Assembly: GCF_013186535.1 (NCBI RefSeq)
Contig: NZ_JABMCZ010000005.1
Location: 124,001-188,000 of the forward strand
Source: Nocardia terpenica
Lineage (GTDB): Bacteria; Actinomycetota; Actinomycetes; Mycobacteriales; Mycobacteriaceae
DNA: 64,000 nt
Direction: 5' to 3'
The notes under the pieces were generated by a model that saw nothing but the letters and a program-made list of their open reading frames with translations, ran no database searches and was not told where the DNA came from. The position numbers and the translations under genes were made by a program. Below, piece after piece: positions 41,796 to 49,200 of the stretch. Within the stretch, counting starts at the first letter, position 1. Every line of letters starts with the position of its first letter.

Positions 41796-42687
41796 GCTCG
41801 AACTCCCTTGCAATGTCTCGCAACTTCTCGCGGCTGGTACTTGGATTCAGGCTGGCGTCGTGGGCCTTCTTGAATGCTTCGTAGTACGCCTCCACCTCGG
41901 CTCGGCCCTCGAAGTATGTACCGCCGGTCAAGCTCTCCGCAAACACGATTGTCGGTTCTGCGACGTTACCTTGCTTGTCCAATCCGAAGTCGAGAATCAC
42001 GAAGGGCGGCAACACTATCCCGCCCGGGCAGCCCGCGCTGAACGGCAAGACCCGCAAGTCCACGTTCTCACGGGTGCTCATGTCGGCCAGATGTCTCAGT
42101 AGAGCAGCCATCACCCGACGACTCCCGACGACGGTTCTGAGCGCCGCCTCCTGAATAACGACGTTGAGCTTCACGGGCTTTCGCTGACGAGTAATGATGC
42201 GCTGCCGTCTGATCCGAAGTTGCACGCGCCGCTCGATCAGTTCGTCGGAATCATTGTGAAAGTACACACGATCGAGCGCGCGAGCGTACTCTTCGGTCTG
42301 AAGCAACCCCGGCACGAGTATCGACTGATAGATCGTCAGCTCCTGCGCACCTGCCTCCAGCCCGACATACAGATTGAAGTCAGCGGGTATCACATCACCG
42401 TAAGTGTGATACCACGTCTTCGCTGGCATGCCCTTCGCAATCTTGACCAGCACAGCCGTTTTCGCCTCGTCGACGCCATAGATCTCGCACAGCTCCCGAA
42501 CCTCCCGGCCTCTGACCTTGTTCGTTTTCGAGGTCTCGAGGTTCTGGAGCGTTGTTTTGCCCCACTCCATCAGATCGGCTGCCTGTTCCAAGGTCATCCC
42601 AGCCGTCTGGCGCGCTTCTCGGAGGTAGCGCCCAAGTTGCCTGCGGGGCAGGGTGCTACCTACCTCATCGGGATCCTCGTCCACCAT
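41785..42687 (-). CDS. XRE-family regulator with DUF5753 domain
   Basis: A 300-residue protein: helix-turn-helix at about 18-70 (LGRYLREARQTAGMTLEQAADLMEWGKTTLQNLE) and a DUF5753 domain to the C-terminus (YQSILVPGLLQTEEYARAL, VIQEAALRTVVGS, NVDLRVLPF). These WhiJ-like proteins act with DUF397 partners to repress development or specialised metabolism. ATG 42687 follows AAGGGGG. With copies B and A it forms a three-gene operon. The locus has slightly lower GC than its flanks, consistent with a mobile accessory module. Confidence 0.93.
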   Translation of the reverse strand: MVDEDPDEVGSTLPRRQLGRYLREARQTAGMTLEQAADLMEWGKTTLQNLETSKTNKVRGREVRELCEIYGVDEAKTAVLVKIAKGMPAKTWYHTYGDVIPADFNLYVGLEAGAQELTIYQSILVPGLLQTEEYARALDRVYFHNDSDELIERRVQLRIRRQRIITRQRKPVKLNVVIQEAALRTVVGSRRVMAALLRHLADMSTRENVDLRVLPFSAGCPGGIVLPPFVILDFGLDKQGNVAEPTIVFAESLTGGTYFEGRAEVEAYYEAFKKAHDASLNPSTSREKLRDIAREFERDR

Positions 42688-42841
42688 GAACTAACCCCCT
42701 TGTTCCGATTCCGAACTTCCGATAGTCGTAATCCGACCGATGGTATGTGCCAATCGCGAACCACTCCTGCGGATTTGCGCGACTTTCGGCAAGTCGCCCA
42801 TTGACACGCCGTGAGCTGCCTCTTCGGCGTTAGCTCGCCCC

Positions 42842-43306
42842 ATGACTGGAGCGGAGAATGGAGGCATACGCCTCACCGAGGCGGACGGGATTCGGGTCAC
42901 CTGGCGCATCGATCGGCCCCACCGAATCGTGATCATGGCCGTGCACAACATGATCGACAACACTCCGATGTACAGCTTCGGGGCCGACTGCCCGGATCTG
43001 GTGCAGGCGCGGGAGCGGATGCCGAAGTTGGCGAAGGCGTGGGATGCGGTGCGGCATCAGTTCTGGATGCAGTGGGGTTCGCCGCATTGGGTGTCCAGCG
43101 CCGTAAGGCACGCGGACGAACTGCCGTCGATCAAACCGTGGGTGTGTGCGATCGAGGAGCGGGCGGGAGACGGGTATCGCGTTGAGCGGGAACCGGATCC
43201 GCCTTACGGGGGGAATCTGTTCGATCCGGCGGGGACGGTGGTGTGCAGCGGGAGTCTCGACCGGCTGGAGCTGTGGGTGCTACGCCGCACCACTCGACCG
43301 CAGTAG
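42842..43306 (+). CDS. Hypothetical protein, 154 residues
   Basis: A hydrophilic protein with no family I recognise; it is Trp-rich (TWRIDRPHR, HQFWMQWGSPHWVSS) with a YGGNLFDPAG segment. It is divergent from the XRE gene by 154 bp. ATG 42842 has no clear ribosome binding site, so it may be leaderless or weakly translated. Coding character (third-position GC) supports a real gene. Confidence 0.65.
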   Translation: MTGAENGGIRLTEADGIRVTWRIDRPHRIVIMAVHNMIDNTPMYSFGADCPDLVQARERMPKLAKAWDAVRHQFWMQWGSPHWVSSAVRHADELPSIKPWVCAIEERAGDGYRVEREPDPPYGGNLFDPAGTVVCSGSLDRLELWVLRRTTRPQ

Positions 43307-43345
43307 CCCCCTGCACTGCGGGCACCTACGATGCGACGGTTCTTG

Positions 43346-43364
43346 ACTTTCCCGTCAGGAAAGT
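43346..43364. promoter_or_regulatory. Operator copy 1 (ACTTTCC-N5-GGAAAGT)
   Basis: A perfect inverted repeat, ACTTTCC-CGTCA-GGAAAGT, upstream of the membrane-protein/regulator pair. It is matched exactly in its arms by copy 2, 28 bp downstream. Confidence 0.7.
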
Positions 43365-43373
43365 GGCAGTCTT

Positions 43374-43392
43374 ACTTTCCGAGTAGGAAAGT
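43374..43392. promoter_or_regulatory. Operator copy 2 (ACTTTCC-N5-GGAAAGT)
   Basis: A perfect inverted repeat, ACTTTCC-GAGTA-GGAAAGT, ending 11 bp before the membrane-protein start. Identical arms and spacing with copy 1 imply a dimeric regulator, probably the wHTH protein encoded downstream. Confidence 0.72.
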
Positions 43393-43403
43393 GAGGATTG
43401 GTC

Positions 43404-43868
43404 ATGGATGACATCACTGTGGAGCAGGCGCGGGCCGCGCTCGATGCCGCCGACCGGGCGCGGCGTCAGGTGGCCGCGGAGGTGGGATTGCCTCGGGGGT
43501 ATTGGTGGGTGCTGGCGGTGGGCTGGCTGCTGTTGGGGGTGGTCGGTCAGTACGGGCCGTGGTGGCTGATCACCGTCGCGACCGTGGGTTTCGGTGCCGG
43601 GCATTCGATGCTGGCGTCGCGGCTGCTGGACGGGCGGCGGCGGACGCAACAACTGCGGGTCAGTTCGGCGGTCGCGGGGCATCGCACGCCGGTGGTCGTG
43701 GTGGGCATGCTGCTCGGGTTCGTCGTGGTGACCATCGGTGCGGGGTTCGCGCTGTACGGCGACGGTGTCCGGCACGCCGGTATCTGGGCGGCGGTGCTGG
43801 TCGCGGCGATCATCGGCTGGGGTGGGCCGGAGATCCTGCGGGTGTTGCGGCGGTGGGCTCGGGCATGA
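43404..43868 (+). CDS. Small integral membrane protein
   Basis: A 154-residue protein with an N-terminal amphipathic helix (VEQARAALDAADRARRQVAAEVG) and four predicted membrane helices. Paired with a downstream wHTH regulator by ATGA overlap, it resembles the membrane-protein/regulator couples of actinomycetes whose function is unknown. AGGA precedes ATG 43404. Expression should be controlled by the two operators just upstream. Confidence 0.8.
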   Translation: MDDITVEQARAALDAADRARRQVAAEVGLPRGYWWVLAVGWLLLGVVGQYGPWWLITVATVGFGAGHSMLASRLLDGRRRTQQLRVSSAVAGHRTPVVVVGMLLGFVVVTIGAGFALYGDGVRHAGIWAAVLVAAIIGWGGPEILRVLRRWARA

Positions 43869-44176
43869 CGGCGCCGCGGTTCGACGAACTGATCCACCCC
43901 AGCACCCGGCTGTCGCTGGTCGCGACCCTGGCCGCGGTGGACTGGGCGGAGTTCACCTACCTCAAAGACCGTCTGGCCCTGTCGGATTCGGCGTTGTCGA
44001 AGCAATTGGCCACCCTGGAAGAGGCCGGTTACGTCACCACCGAACGCCGTCTCAACGGCACCCGCCGCAAGGTCCGCGCCCGCCTCACCGACACCGGCCG
44101 CGACGCCTTCGACGGCCACGTCGCTGCCCTGCAAGAAATCGTCGCCGCCGCCACACCCCCGACCACCGACACCTGA
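43865..44176 (+). CDS. Winged-helix transcriptional regulator (MarR/ArsR-like)
   Basis: A 103-residue winged-helix protein: FTYLKDRLALSDSALSKQLATLEEAGYVTTERRLNGTRRKVRARLT. It belongs to the short one-domain regulators that autoregulate a membrane-protein partner. The start overlaps the partner's stop. The duplicated ACTTTCC/GGAAAGT operators are its likely targets. Confidence 0.88.
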   Translation: MTAPRFDELIHPSTRLSLVATLAAVDWAEFTYLKDRLALSDSALSKQLATLEEAGYVTTERRLNGTRRKVRARLTDTGRDAFDGHVAALQEIVAAATPPTTDT

Positions 44177-44344
44177 GAACTCGGATCGCGTCATGAGAGG
44201 CACCGTCGGGGTGGCCGGAGATGACGTAACTCAGTGACCCCCAACAACTTTCGACCGAGTGCTTCATCAGCGCGTTGGACATGGCGGCAGACATCGTCGA
44301 GGAACGACTCGATGCCGCTCCTGCCGGTCGGACGAGCCGGAATT

Positions 44345-45007
44345 CTAACCGGTTATCGCCGATGATTCCGGTGCGAGTGCCGACTGCAGCAGCCGGTCCA
44401 GTTCCCGGCAGATGTCGTCGACATCGGGGCCGTCGTCGGCGAGGGCGAGCTGATATCCGAGCGAATTGATGACACCGATGAGGGCCAGCGTCCCCAGCCG
44501 ATAGTCGTCGCGGCGAAACTCGCCGTTGGCGACGCCCCGGTCGGCCTCGGCGTGGACGAACGCGGCCAGGTGCTGCCGCCTGCCATCGCGCCATTCATCG
44601 ACGGCGCCGCTCACTTTCATCGACTCGACGAAGCACAACCGAGCGGTGCGGCGGTCCCGGCACGTCGTCGCCACGAAGGCACGCAGACCGGCTCTGGCAC
44701 GAGCCAGCGCGGGCTGATCGTGCATCCGGTGAAGTGTCTCGATCACCGCCGATTCGGCCTGCACCAGCAGGTCATCGACAATCTCGATGAACAGGTTTTC
44801 CGGCCCGGCCGTGTGCTCGTAGAAACCGCGGAGCGACACGTGTGCCGCCGCGGCGATCTCCGCGACGGACGTCGCGGAATACCCTCGGGTTCCGTACAGC
44901 TCGAATGCCGCTTCGCGGATTCGCCGGCTCCGCTCCTCGCGGCGCTCGTGCGCGGTGCGCCCGCCGTACAGGTCACGTCCGGAGATCGGGGAATCGGGTA
45001 TCGCCAT
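44345..45007 (-). CDS. TetR family transcriptional regulator
   Basis: A 220-residue TetR protein, HTH at about 45-80 (YSATSVAEIAAAAHVSLRGFYEHTAGPENLF). ATG 45007 has AGGAG eight bases upstream. The frame stays open upstream to another ATG at 45160, with its own AAAGGG, that would add a 51-residue leader with a hydrophobic helix (AFLLVVAILLGLAGVLM); the internal start is favoured. It is divergent from the HxlR regulator. Confidence 0.88.
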   Translation of the reverse strand: MAIPDSPISGRDLYGGRTAHERREERSRRIREAAFELYGTRGYSATSVAEIAAAAHVSLRGFYEHTAGPENLFIEIVDDLLVQAESAVIETLHRMHDQPALARARAGLRAFVATTCRDRRTARLCFVESMKVSGAVDEWRDGRRQHLAAFVHAEADRGVANGEFRRDDYRLGTLALIGVINSLGYQLALADDGPDVDDICRELDRLLQSALAPESSAITG

Positions 45008-45270
45008 GGGAACACTCCTGCACGATCGTCTTGTTCGCCGTTTCCGGTATGCCGCTGTCGCATACCGGATTTCCCGCGCACGGAAGTCGTGGACGTCGGG
45101 GTCGTGCATCAACACACCCGCCAGACCCAGCAGGATCGCCACCACCAGCAAGAAGGCCATCGAATCGAGCCCTTTCAGTTCTTGCCCACGCGGCCGGTCA
45201 TGACCCGAGGGACCGGACATCCACTGCGCTCTTTCGGCTGGGTCGACCGGTCTTGTGGACCACAACCCCT

Positions 45271-45290
45271 GAGTTGTTAATCAGTACTCA
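45271..45290. promoter_or_regulatory. Operator motif GAGTTG-NN-AATCAG-N-ACTCA, copy 1
   Basis: GAGTTGTTAATCAGTACTCA, bounded by CTGAGT/ACTCAG inverted ends, lies 46 bp before the HxlR start. The same 20-bp pattern recurs upstream of the MFS gene (47197). Confidence 0.6.
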
Positions 45291-45313
45291 GAATAGCTTC
45301 AGGGTTTTGATTG

Positions 45314-45332
45314 TCAACTCAGGTAGAGTTGA
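45314..45332. promoter_or_regulatory. Inverted repeat TCAACTC-N5-GAGTTGA at the HxlR start
   Basis: Perfect 7-bp arms, ending 3 bp before the GTG start of the HxlR gene; it shares the CAACTC/GAGTTG core with the other copies. A related half-site (GCAACTCAGGT) lies near 45960. Confidence 0.6.
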
Positions 45333-45335
45333 GGC

Positions 45336-45806
45336 GTGAACCCCGATCGCTTCGACTACATCGGCAACTGCTCGATCCGCAACACGCTCGACATCGTCGG
45401 CGAGAAATGGACCCTGCTGGTGCTGCGGGAGTCCTTCTACGGCGTGCGCCGGTTCGACGAGTTCCAGCGCGCGCTCGGATGCGCCCGCAACATCCTCAGC
45501 GCCCGGCTGAAAACCCTTGTCGACGAGGGCCTTCTGCGTCCCGAGTCCTACCGGGAGCCCGGTAGCCGCCCGCGGACCGAATACCGGCTGACCCGCAAGG
45601 GGGTGGAACTGTTCCCGGTGCTCGTCGCCCTCATGCAGTGGGGAGACCGCTGGACCGCGGATCCGGTCGGCCCCCCGGTGCTGATCAGCCACCGCGACTG
45701 CGGAGAACACGTCGGAGTCGAACTGCGCTGCGCGGCCGGACACGGACCCGTCCACGCCCGCGACATCGAGCTGGCACCCGGCCCCGGCGCCCGGCTCGCG
45801 CGCTGA
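45336..45806 (+). CDS. HxlR family transcriptional regulator
   Basis: A 156-residue HxlR regulator (CSIRNTLDIVGEKWTLLVLRESFYGVRRFDEFQRAL, RNILSARLKTLVDEGLL), a winged helix that normally binds as a dimer at its own promoter and at stress or efflux genes. The C-terminus has two Cys (HRDCGEH, LRCAAGHG) beyond the N-terminal Cys11 and Cys49 region, which could be redox-active. GTG 45336 lies right after the repeat. Matching motifs upstream of the MFS exporter suggest it controls that gene. Confidence 0.92.
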   Translation: MNPDRFDYIGNCSIRNTLDIVGEKWTLLVLRESFYGVRRFDEFQRALGCARNILSARLKTLVDEGLLRPESYREPGSRPRTEYRLTRKGVELFPVLVALMQWGDRWTADPVGPPVLISHRDCGEHVGVELRCAAGHGPVHARDIELAPGPGARLAR

Positions 45807-46306
45807 GCCCATCATTCGCGCCGCGGCACGACCGCGCCGACACGGCCGCAGGCTCCCCCGCGTGGCCGTGAGGATCCGTTTCCGCATTCGCCCCCGGTCT
45901 GCATCGTTGTAGCAGTCCCGGCCTTCGAACGCACGTCGCCGATATCAGGGTTTGACTTCGCAACTCAGGTGTGGTTACTCTACATTTCGAAAGAAAACTC
46001 AGCGTTCTGATGCCTCCTGGAGGTTCATCGCTATGCCCATGCTCGCCGCATACACCTCCGGCAGCCCAGGTTCCGGCATCAGCGGAAACTTCCTGTTCGG
46101 TCGCCCGCCCGGTCTGCATATCGCCGCCTGACACTTTCTCCGGCCACGCGCCAGGATTCCGCAGAAAACGGGTCCGATGCCGTGTCGAATGGGCACGCCC
46201 AGCCGCGTCGTGAATGTCGCCCTACCCGGGCAACGCGACGGTCTCGAGGCCGATGAACCGAATCATGCTGTTGGCCAACCGATCCCACGCAAGGAGTGAC
46301 GAAACC
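45807..46306. other. Intergenic region, no gene seen (500 bp)
   Basis: Short open frames here lack starts with binding sites and coding bias. A CAACTCAGGT half-site near 45961-45970, similar to the HxlR operator, is the only structure I would point to; the 3' end provides the MarR gene's AAGGAG. Confidence 0.55.
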
Positions 46307-46852
46307 ATGAACCACATCACGACGTCGCCATCGAAGGCAACGGTATCGACTACGGTCGCGCTCACGACCGGATTCGAGCCAGAAGCATTCACCACACCCG
46401 AGCCCGGGGACACGTTGCTGGATCCGGTGGCCGTTTCCCATATCGCGACACGGTTGCGGGACGTGACCGGCGTCTTGGCGCGCCGGGCCCGGAAAGACGC
46501 GGGGGAACACGCACTCCCACCCGCGGAAGCCGCGATCCTGGGGCGCGTGCAGCGATCGGGTCCGATCACGGCGGTCGACCTGGCGCACATCGAAGGCCTG
46601 CGTCCGCAGACCGTGCGCAACATCGTCAGCACCCTGCGCGACCGCGGGCTCGTCACCGGGGTCCGCGACACCCGCGATACCCGCCGAGTGAACTTCGGCC
46701 TCACCGAGACCGGTCGAGCCCGAGCACGCGGCGCCCTGCTCCCCCGAGACGAATACCTGTCCCGCGCCCTGAACGAACGACTGACGCCCACAGAGTTCGA
46801 TCAGCTGACCGCCGCACTGCCTGTACTCGAAAAGATCGCCTACCACTACTAG
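46307..46852 (+). CDS. MarR family transcriptional regulator
   Basis: A 181-residue MarR regulator: HTH in AVDLAHIEGLRPQTVRNIVSTLRDRGLVTGVRDTRDTRRVNFGLTETG, with a 45-residue Ser/Thr-rich N-terminal tail. ATG 46307 follows AAGGAG at ten bases. It lies between HxlR and the MFS gene and may also act on the exporter. Confidence 0.9.
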   Translation: MNHITTSPSKATVSTTVALTTGFEPEAFTTPEPGDTLLDPVAVSHIATRLRDVTGVLARRARKDAGEHALPPAEAAILGRVQRSGPITAVDLAHIEGLRPQTVRNIVSTLRDRGLVTGVRDTRDTRRVNFGLTETGRARARGALLPRDEYLSRALNERLTPTEFDQLTAALPVLEKIAYHY

Positions 46853-46944
46853 CTGCACGGTCAGCAGTGATGCCCAACGGCCGCATTTCGACATCGAAAT
46901 CGAGAATTCGACCTATCGTATTACAAATGCAGAGCTGAGTATTC

Positions 46945-46960
46945 AGTGATATAGATCACG
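46945..46960. promoter_or_regulatory. CRP/GlxR-like site 1
   Basis: AGTGATATAGATCACG contains a perfect GTGAT-ATAG-ATCAC palindrome, close to the TGTGA-N6-TCACA consensus of actinobacterial CRP/GlxR proteins. Confidence 0.5.
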
Positions 46961-47196
46961 GTGCACCGAGGGGGTGTAACTCTATTTCGGTATGTAGAAG
47001 AAGTATGCCGAAATACAGTTGGATTTCGATTCCCTCGAGTGTCGCCGACGATCAATCGGTAAGACGACCATTCGTGCCCGACTTCGCATCCTTTGCCCGC
47101 ATGGCGACCCGGCGAGGTCGAGTGTGCGCGCCGAACCGGGAGTAGTTGCCCCACTGCTGAACACGGGGCAGTCGGGTACATGAACCCAAGCCGCCT

Positions 47197-47216
47197 GAGT
47201 TGACAATCAGGACTCA
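47197..47216. promoter_or_regulatory. Operator motif GAGTTG-NN-AATCAG-N-ACTCA, copy 2
   Basis: GAGTTGACAATCAGGACTCA matches the HxlR-promoter copy at 17 of 20 positions, about 185 bp before the MFS start. Confidence 0.6.
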
Positions 47217-47254
47217 ACCATTTAGCCTGGATCGCATATTTAAACTCAGCTAGA

Positions 47255-47270
47255 TGTGATGTAGGTCACT
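47255..47270. promoter_or_regulatory. CRP/GlxR-like site 2
   Basis: TGTGATGTAGGTCACT fits TGTGA-N6-TCACA with one mismatch; the bases after it (GTGCCCC) parallel those after site 1 (GTGCACC). Confidence 0.5.
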
Positions 47271-47401
47271 GTGCCCCAGCTCGACATCTACATCCCCTAG
47301 CGCCGATCGGCTCCCGCCATTTCCATTCCACCGCGGCCCGGCGGCTGATCGTGCGCGCCCACGCTGCCGAGTACGCCGCTGCTCCAGGAAACGAGAACGC
47401 C

Positions 47402-49141
47402 ATGTCTGTTATCGCAAGCGTATTTCCGCCCGTCCTCGCTCCGGATCGGCGTGCCTTGCTCCGGCGCCTTGCCGCCTTGGCCATTATTTGTCTGGCCGAA
47501 TTGCTGGTGCTGCTCGACAACACCGTCGTGAATGTGGCCCTGCCGTCACTGGGGGTGCAGCTGAATGTCGGCTTCAGCGGACTGCAATGGGTCGTCGACG
47601 CCTACACGCTCACCTTCTCCGGCTTCCTGCTGGCCTGTGGATACCTCGGCGACCGGTTCGGGCGACGCAAGGTCATGATGATCGGCCTGGCCGGGGTCGC
47701 GGTGATGTCGCTCGGTGGTGCGTTGGCCACAAATCTCGGGCAGGTGCTCGCCGCCCGCGCGGCCATGGGTGTTTTCGCGGCGGCGGTGTTCCCGGCGACC
47801 CTGGCACTGATCACCAACCTGTTCCCGGAAGCCAAGACGCGCGGCGCCGCCATCGCCACCTGGGCCGGGATGGCCGGTTTCGCGGTCGGTATCGGACCCG
47901 TCGCCGGCGGATGGCTGCTGGACCATTTTTCCTGGCATGCCGTGTTCTGGATGAACATCCCGATCGCGCTGCTGGTACTCGTCGGCACCGTCGTGCTGGT
48001 GCCGGAATCACGGGCAGCGCGGGTCGGCGGGCTCGACGTGGTCGGGGCCGCGCTGTCGCTGCTCGGCGTCACGACCTTGGTGTGGACCATTATCGAGGCC
48101 CCCAACCACGGCTGGCTGTCGGTGCCCAGCCTGCTCGGCTACGCCGCCGCCGCGGTCCTGCTCGCGGGCTTCGTGTGGTGGGAATTGCACCACCCCGCAC
48201 CGGTATTCGATGTCGCGCTGCTGCGGATCCGGCGGTTCGCCTTCCCGGCGCTCGCGATCACCGTCGGCTACTTCAGCCTGTTCGGATTCCTGTTCCTGAT
48301 CACCCAATACTTCCAAGGCGTGCGCGAATACACGCCACTGCAATACGGCGTGCATTCCCTGCCCTTCGCCCTGTCGGTCGTGCTCTTCGCCCCAGCCGCC
48401 ACACTCATCGCCCAGCGACTCGGCACCACCGCCATCCTCGTGGTCGGCCTGCTCGTCCTCGGCGCGGGCATGTTCCTCGCCGGGCGGGTCACCGTCGACT
48501 CCCCATACCTCGGCATCGTCGTGGTCTCGATGATGCTGTTCGGCTTCGGTTTCGCCCTCGTGCAAGGGCCCGCCACCGAATCCATCATGTCCTCGGTGCC
48601 CCCGGATCAGGCCGGTGCCGGATCCGCGCTCAACGACACCACTCGCGAGATCGGCGGCGCGCTCGGGGTCGCCATTCTCGGCTCCATCGTCTCCTCCGTC
48701 TACACCCCCAAGGTCTCCCCCTTGGTCGACGCCATCCCGGACAGCGTGATGACGCAAACGCAGAAGGGCTATGCCCGCGAATCCGTGCTGACCGTCCTCC
48801 AAATCCAGAAACAGCCCCTCAGCCCACTGTTCGACACCCGCAAACACGAGCTGATCCACGCGATGAAAGCAGCCCTGCTCGACGGCGTTCAGGTCGCCTC
48901 CTACGCGACCGTCGCCGCCGTGGTCCTCTGCGCGCTCGTGGTGGCGTTGTTCCTGCCCTGGCGCCCGGCGGCCGGTTCCTCACTACTACTCGGCTGGGCG
49001 ACCGACGCCGAACCATCGCAGACAACCGACGCAGCCGAACTCACCACTGAGCCGCCAGAACAAACCAACACCCCGCACAGCGCACCTGTCCGGCACGACG
49101 GCGCCTCAGCGCGGGCCGAAGAACCGAGTTGCAATCGATGA
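47402..49141 (+). CDS. MFS drug exporter, DHA2 (14-TM) family
   Basis: A 579-residue EmrB/QacA-type exporter with 14 predicted membrane helices. TM1 carries LLDNTVVNVALP (motif D1), followed by motif A GYLGDRFGRRK and the antiporter region GIGPVAGGWLLDHFSWHAVFWMNIP. The C-terminal tail of about 60 residues is polar. It should export a hydrophobic toxin or antibiotic by proton antiport. ATG 47402 was chosen by family start. The stop overlaps an ATG of the next frame, but that gene's better start is 60 bp further on. Upstream HxlR-type motifs suggest inducible expression. Confidence 0.92.
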   Translation: MSVIASVFPPVLAPDRRALLRRLAALAIICLAELLVLLDNTVVNVALPSLGVQLNVGFSGLQWVVDAYTLTFSGFLLACGYLGDRFGRRKVMMIGLAGVAVMSLGGALATNLGQVLAARAAMGVFAAAVFPATLALITNLFPEAKTRGAAIATWAGMAGFAVGIGPVAGGWLLDHFSWHAVFWMNIPIALLVLVGTVVLVPESRAARVGGLDVVGAALSLLGVTTLVWTIIEAPNHGWLSVPSLLGYAAAAVLLAGFVWWELHHPAPVFDVALLRIRRFAFPALAITVGYFSLFGFLFLITQYFQGVREYTPLQYGVHSLPFALSVVLFAPAATLIAQRLGTTAILVVGLLVLGAGMFLAGRVTVDSPYLGIVVVSMMLFGFGFALVQGPATESIMSSVPPDQAGAGSALNDTTREIGGALGVAILGSIVSSVYTPKVSPLVDAIPDSVMTQTQKGYARESVLTVLQIQKQPLSPLFDTRKHELIHAMKAALLDGVQVASYATVAAVVLCALVVALFLPWRPAAGSSLLLGWATDAEPSQTTDAAELTTEPPEQTNTPHSAPVRHDGASARAEEPSCNR

Positions 49142-49200
49142 AAGATCAGTGGCAGTGCGGTAGTCCTGAAAACTGTAGAAGCTCCTTGAGGAAAGCATCG

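Larger units (their letters stand above)
45008..45335. promoter_or_regulatory. TetR/HxlR divergent promoter region (328 bp)
   Basis: No separate gene is convincing here apart from the in-frame leader discussed under the TetR gene. The HxlR-proximal end holds the repeated operator motifs at 45271-45290 and 45314-45332. Confidence 0.5.
46853..47401. promoter_or_regulatory. Long regulatory region upstream of the MFS gene (549 bp)
   Basis: This is lower in GC than its flanks and has no convincing gene. It contains two CRP-like palindromes (46945-46960, 47255-47270) set in similar 35-bp contexts, and one HxlR-type motif (47197-47216). Confidence 0.55.

Noticed and set aside
45971..46213. An 80-codon frame in the 45807-46306 gap
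   Set aside because: No ribosome binding site, Cys/Pro/Ser-rich translation and no coding bias.
46921..47217. Short minus-strand frames in the MFS upstream region
   Set aside because: They overlap the operator-like motifs, lack starts with binding sites and have no recognisable domain.
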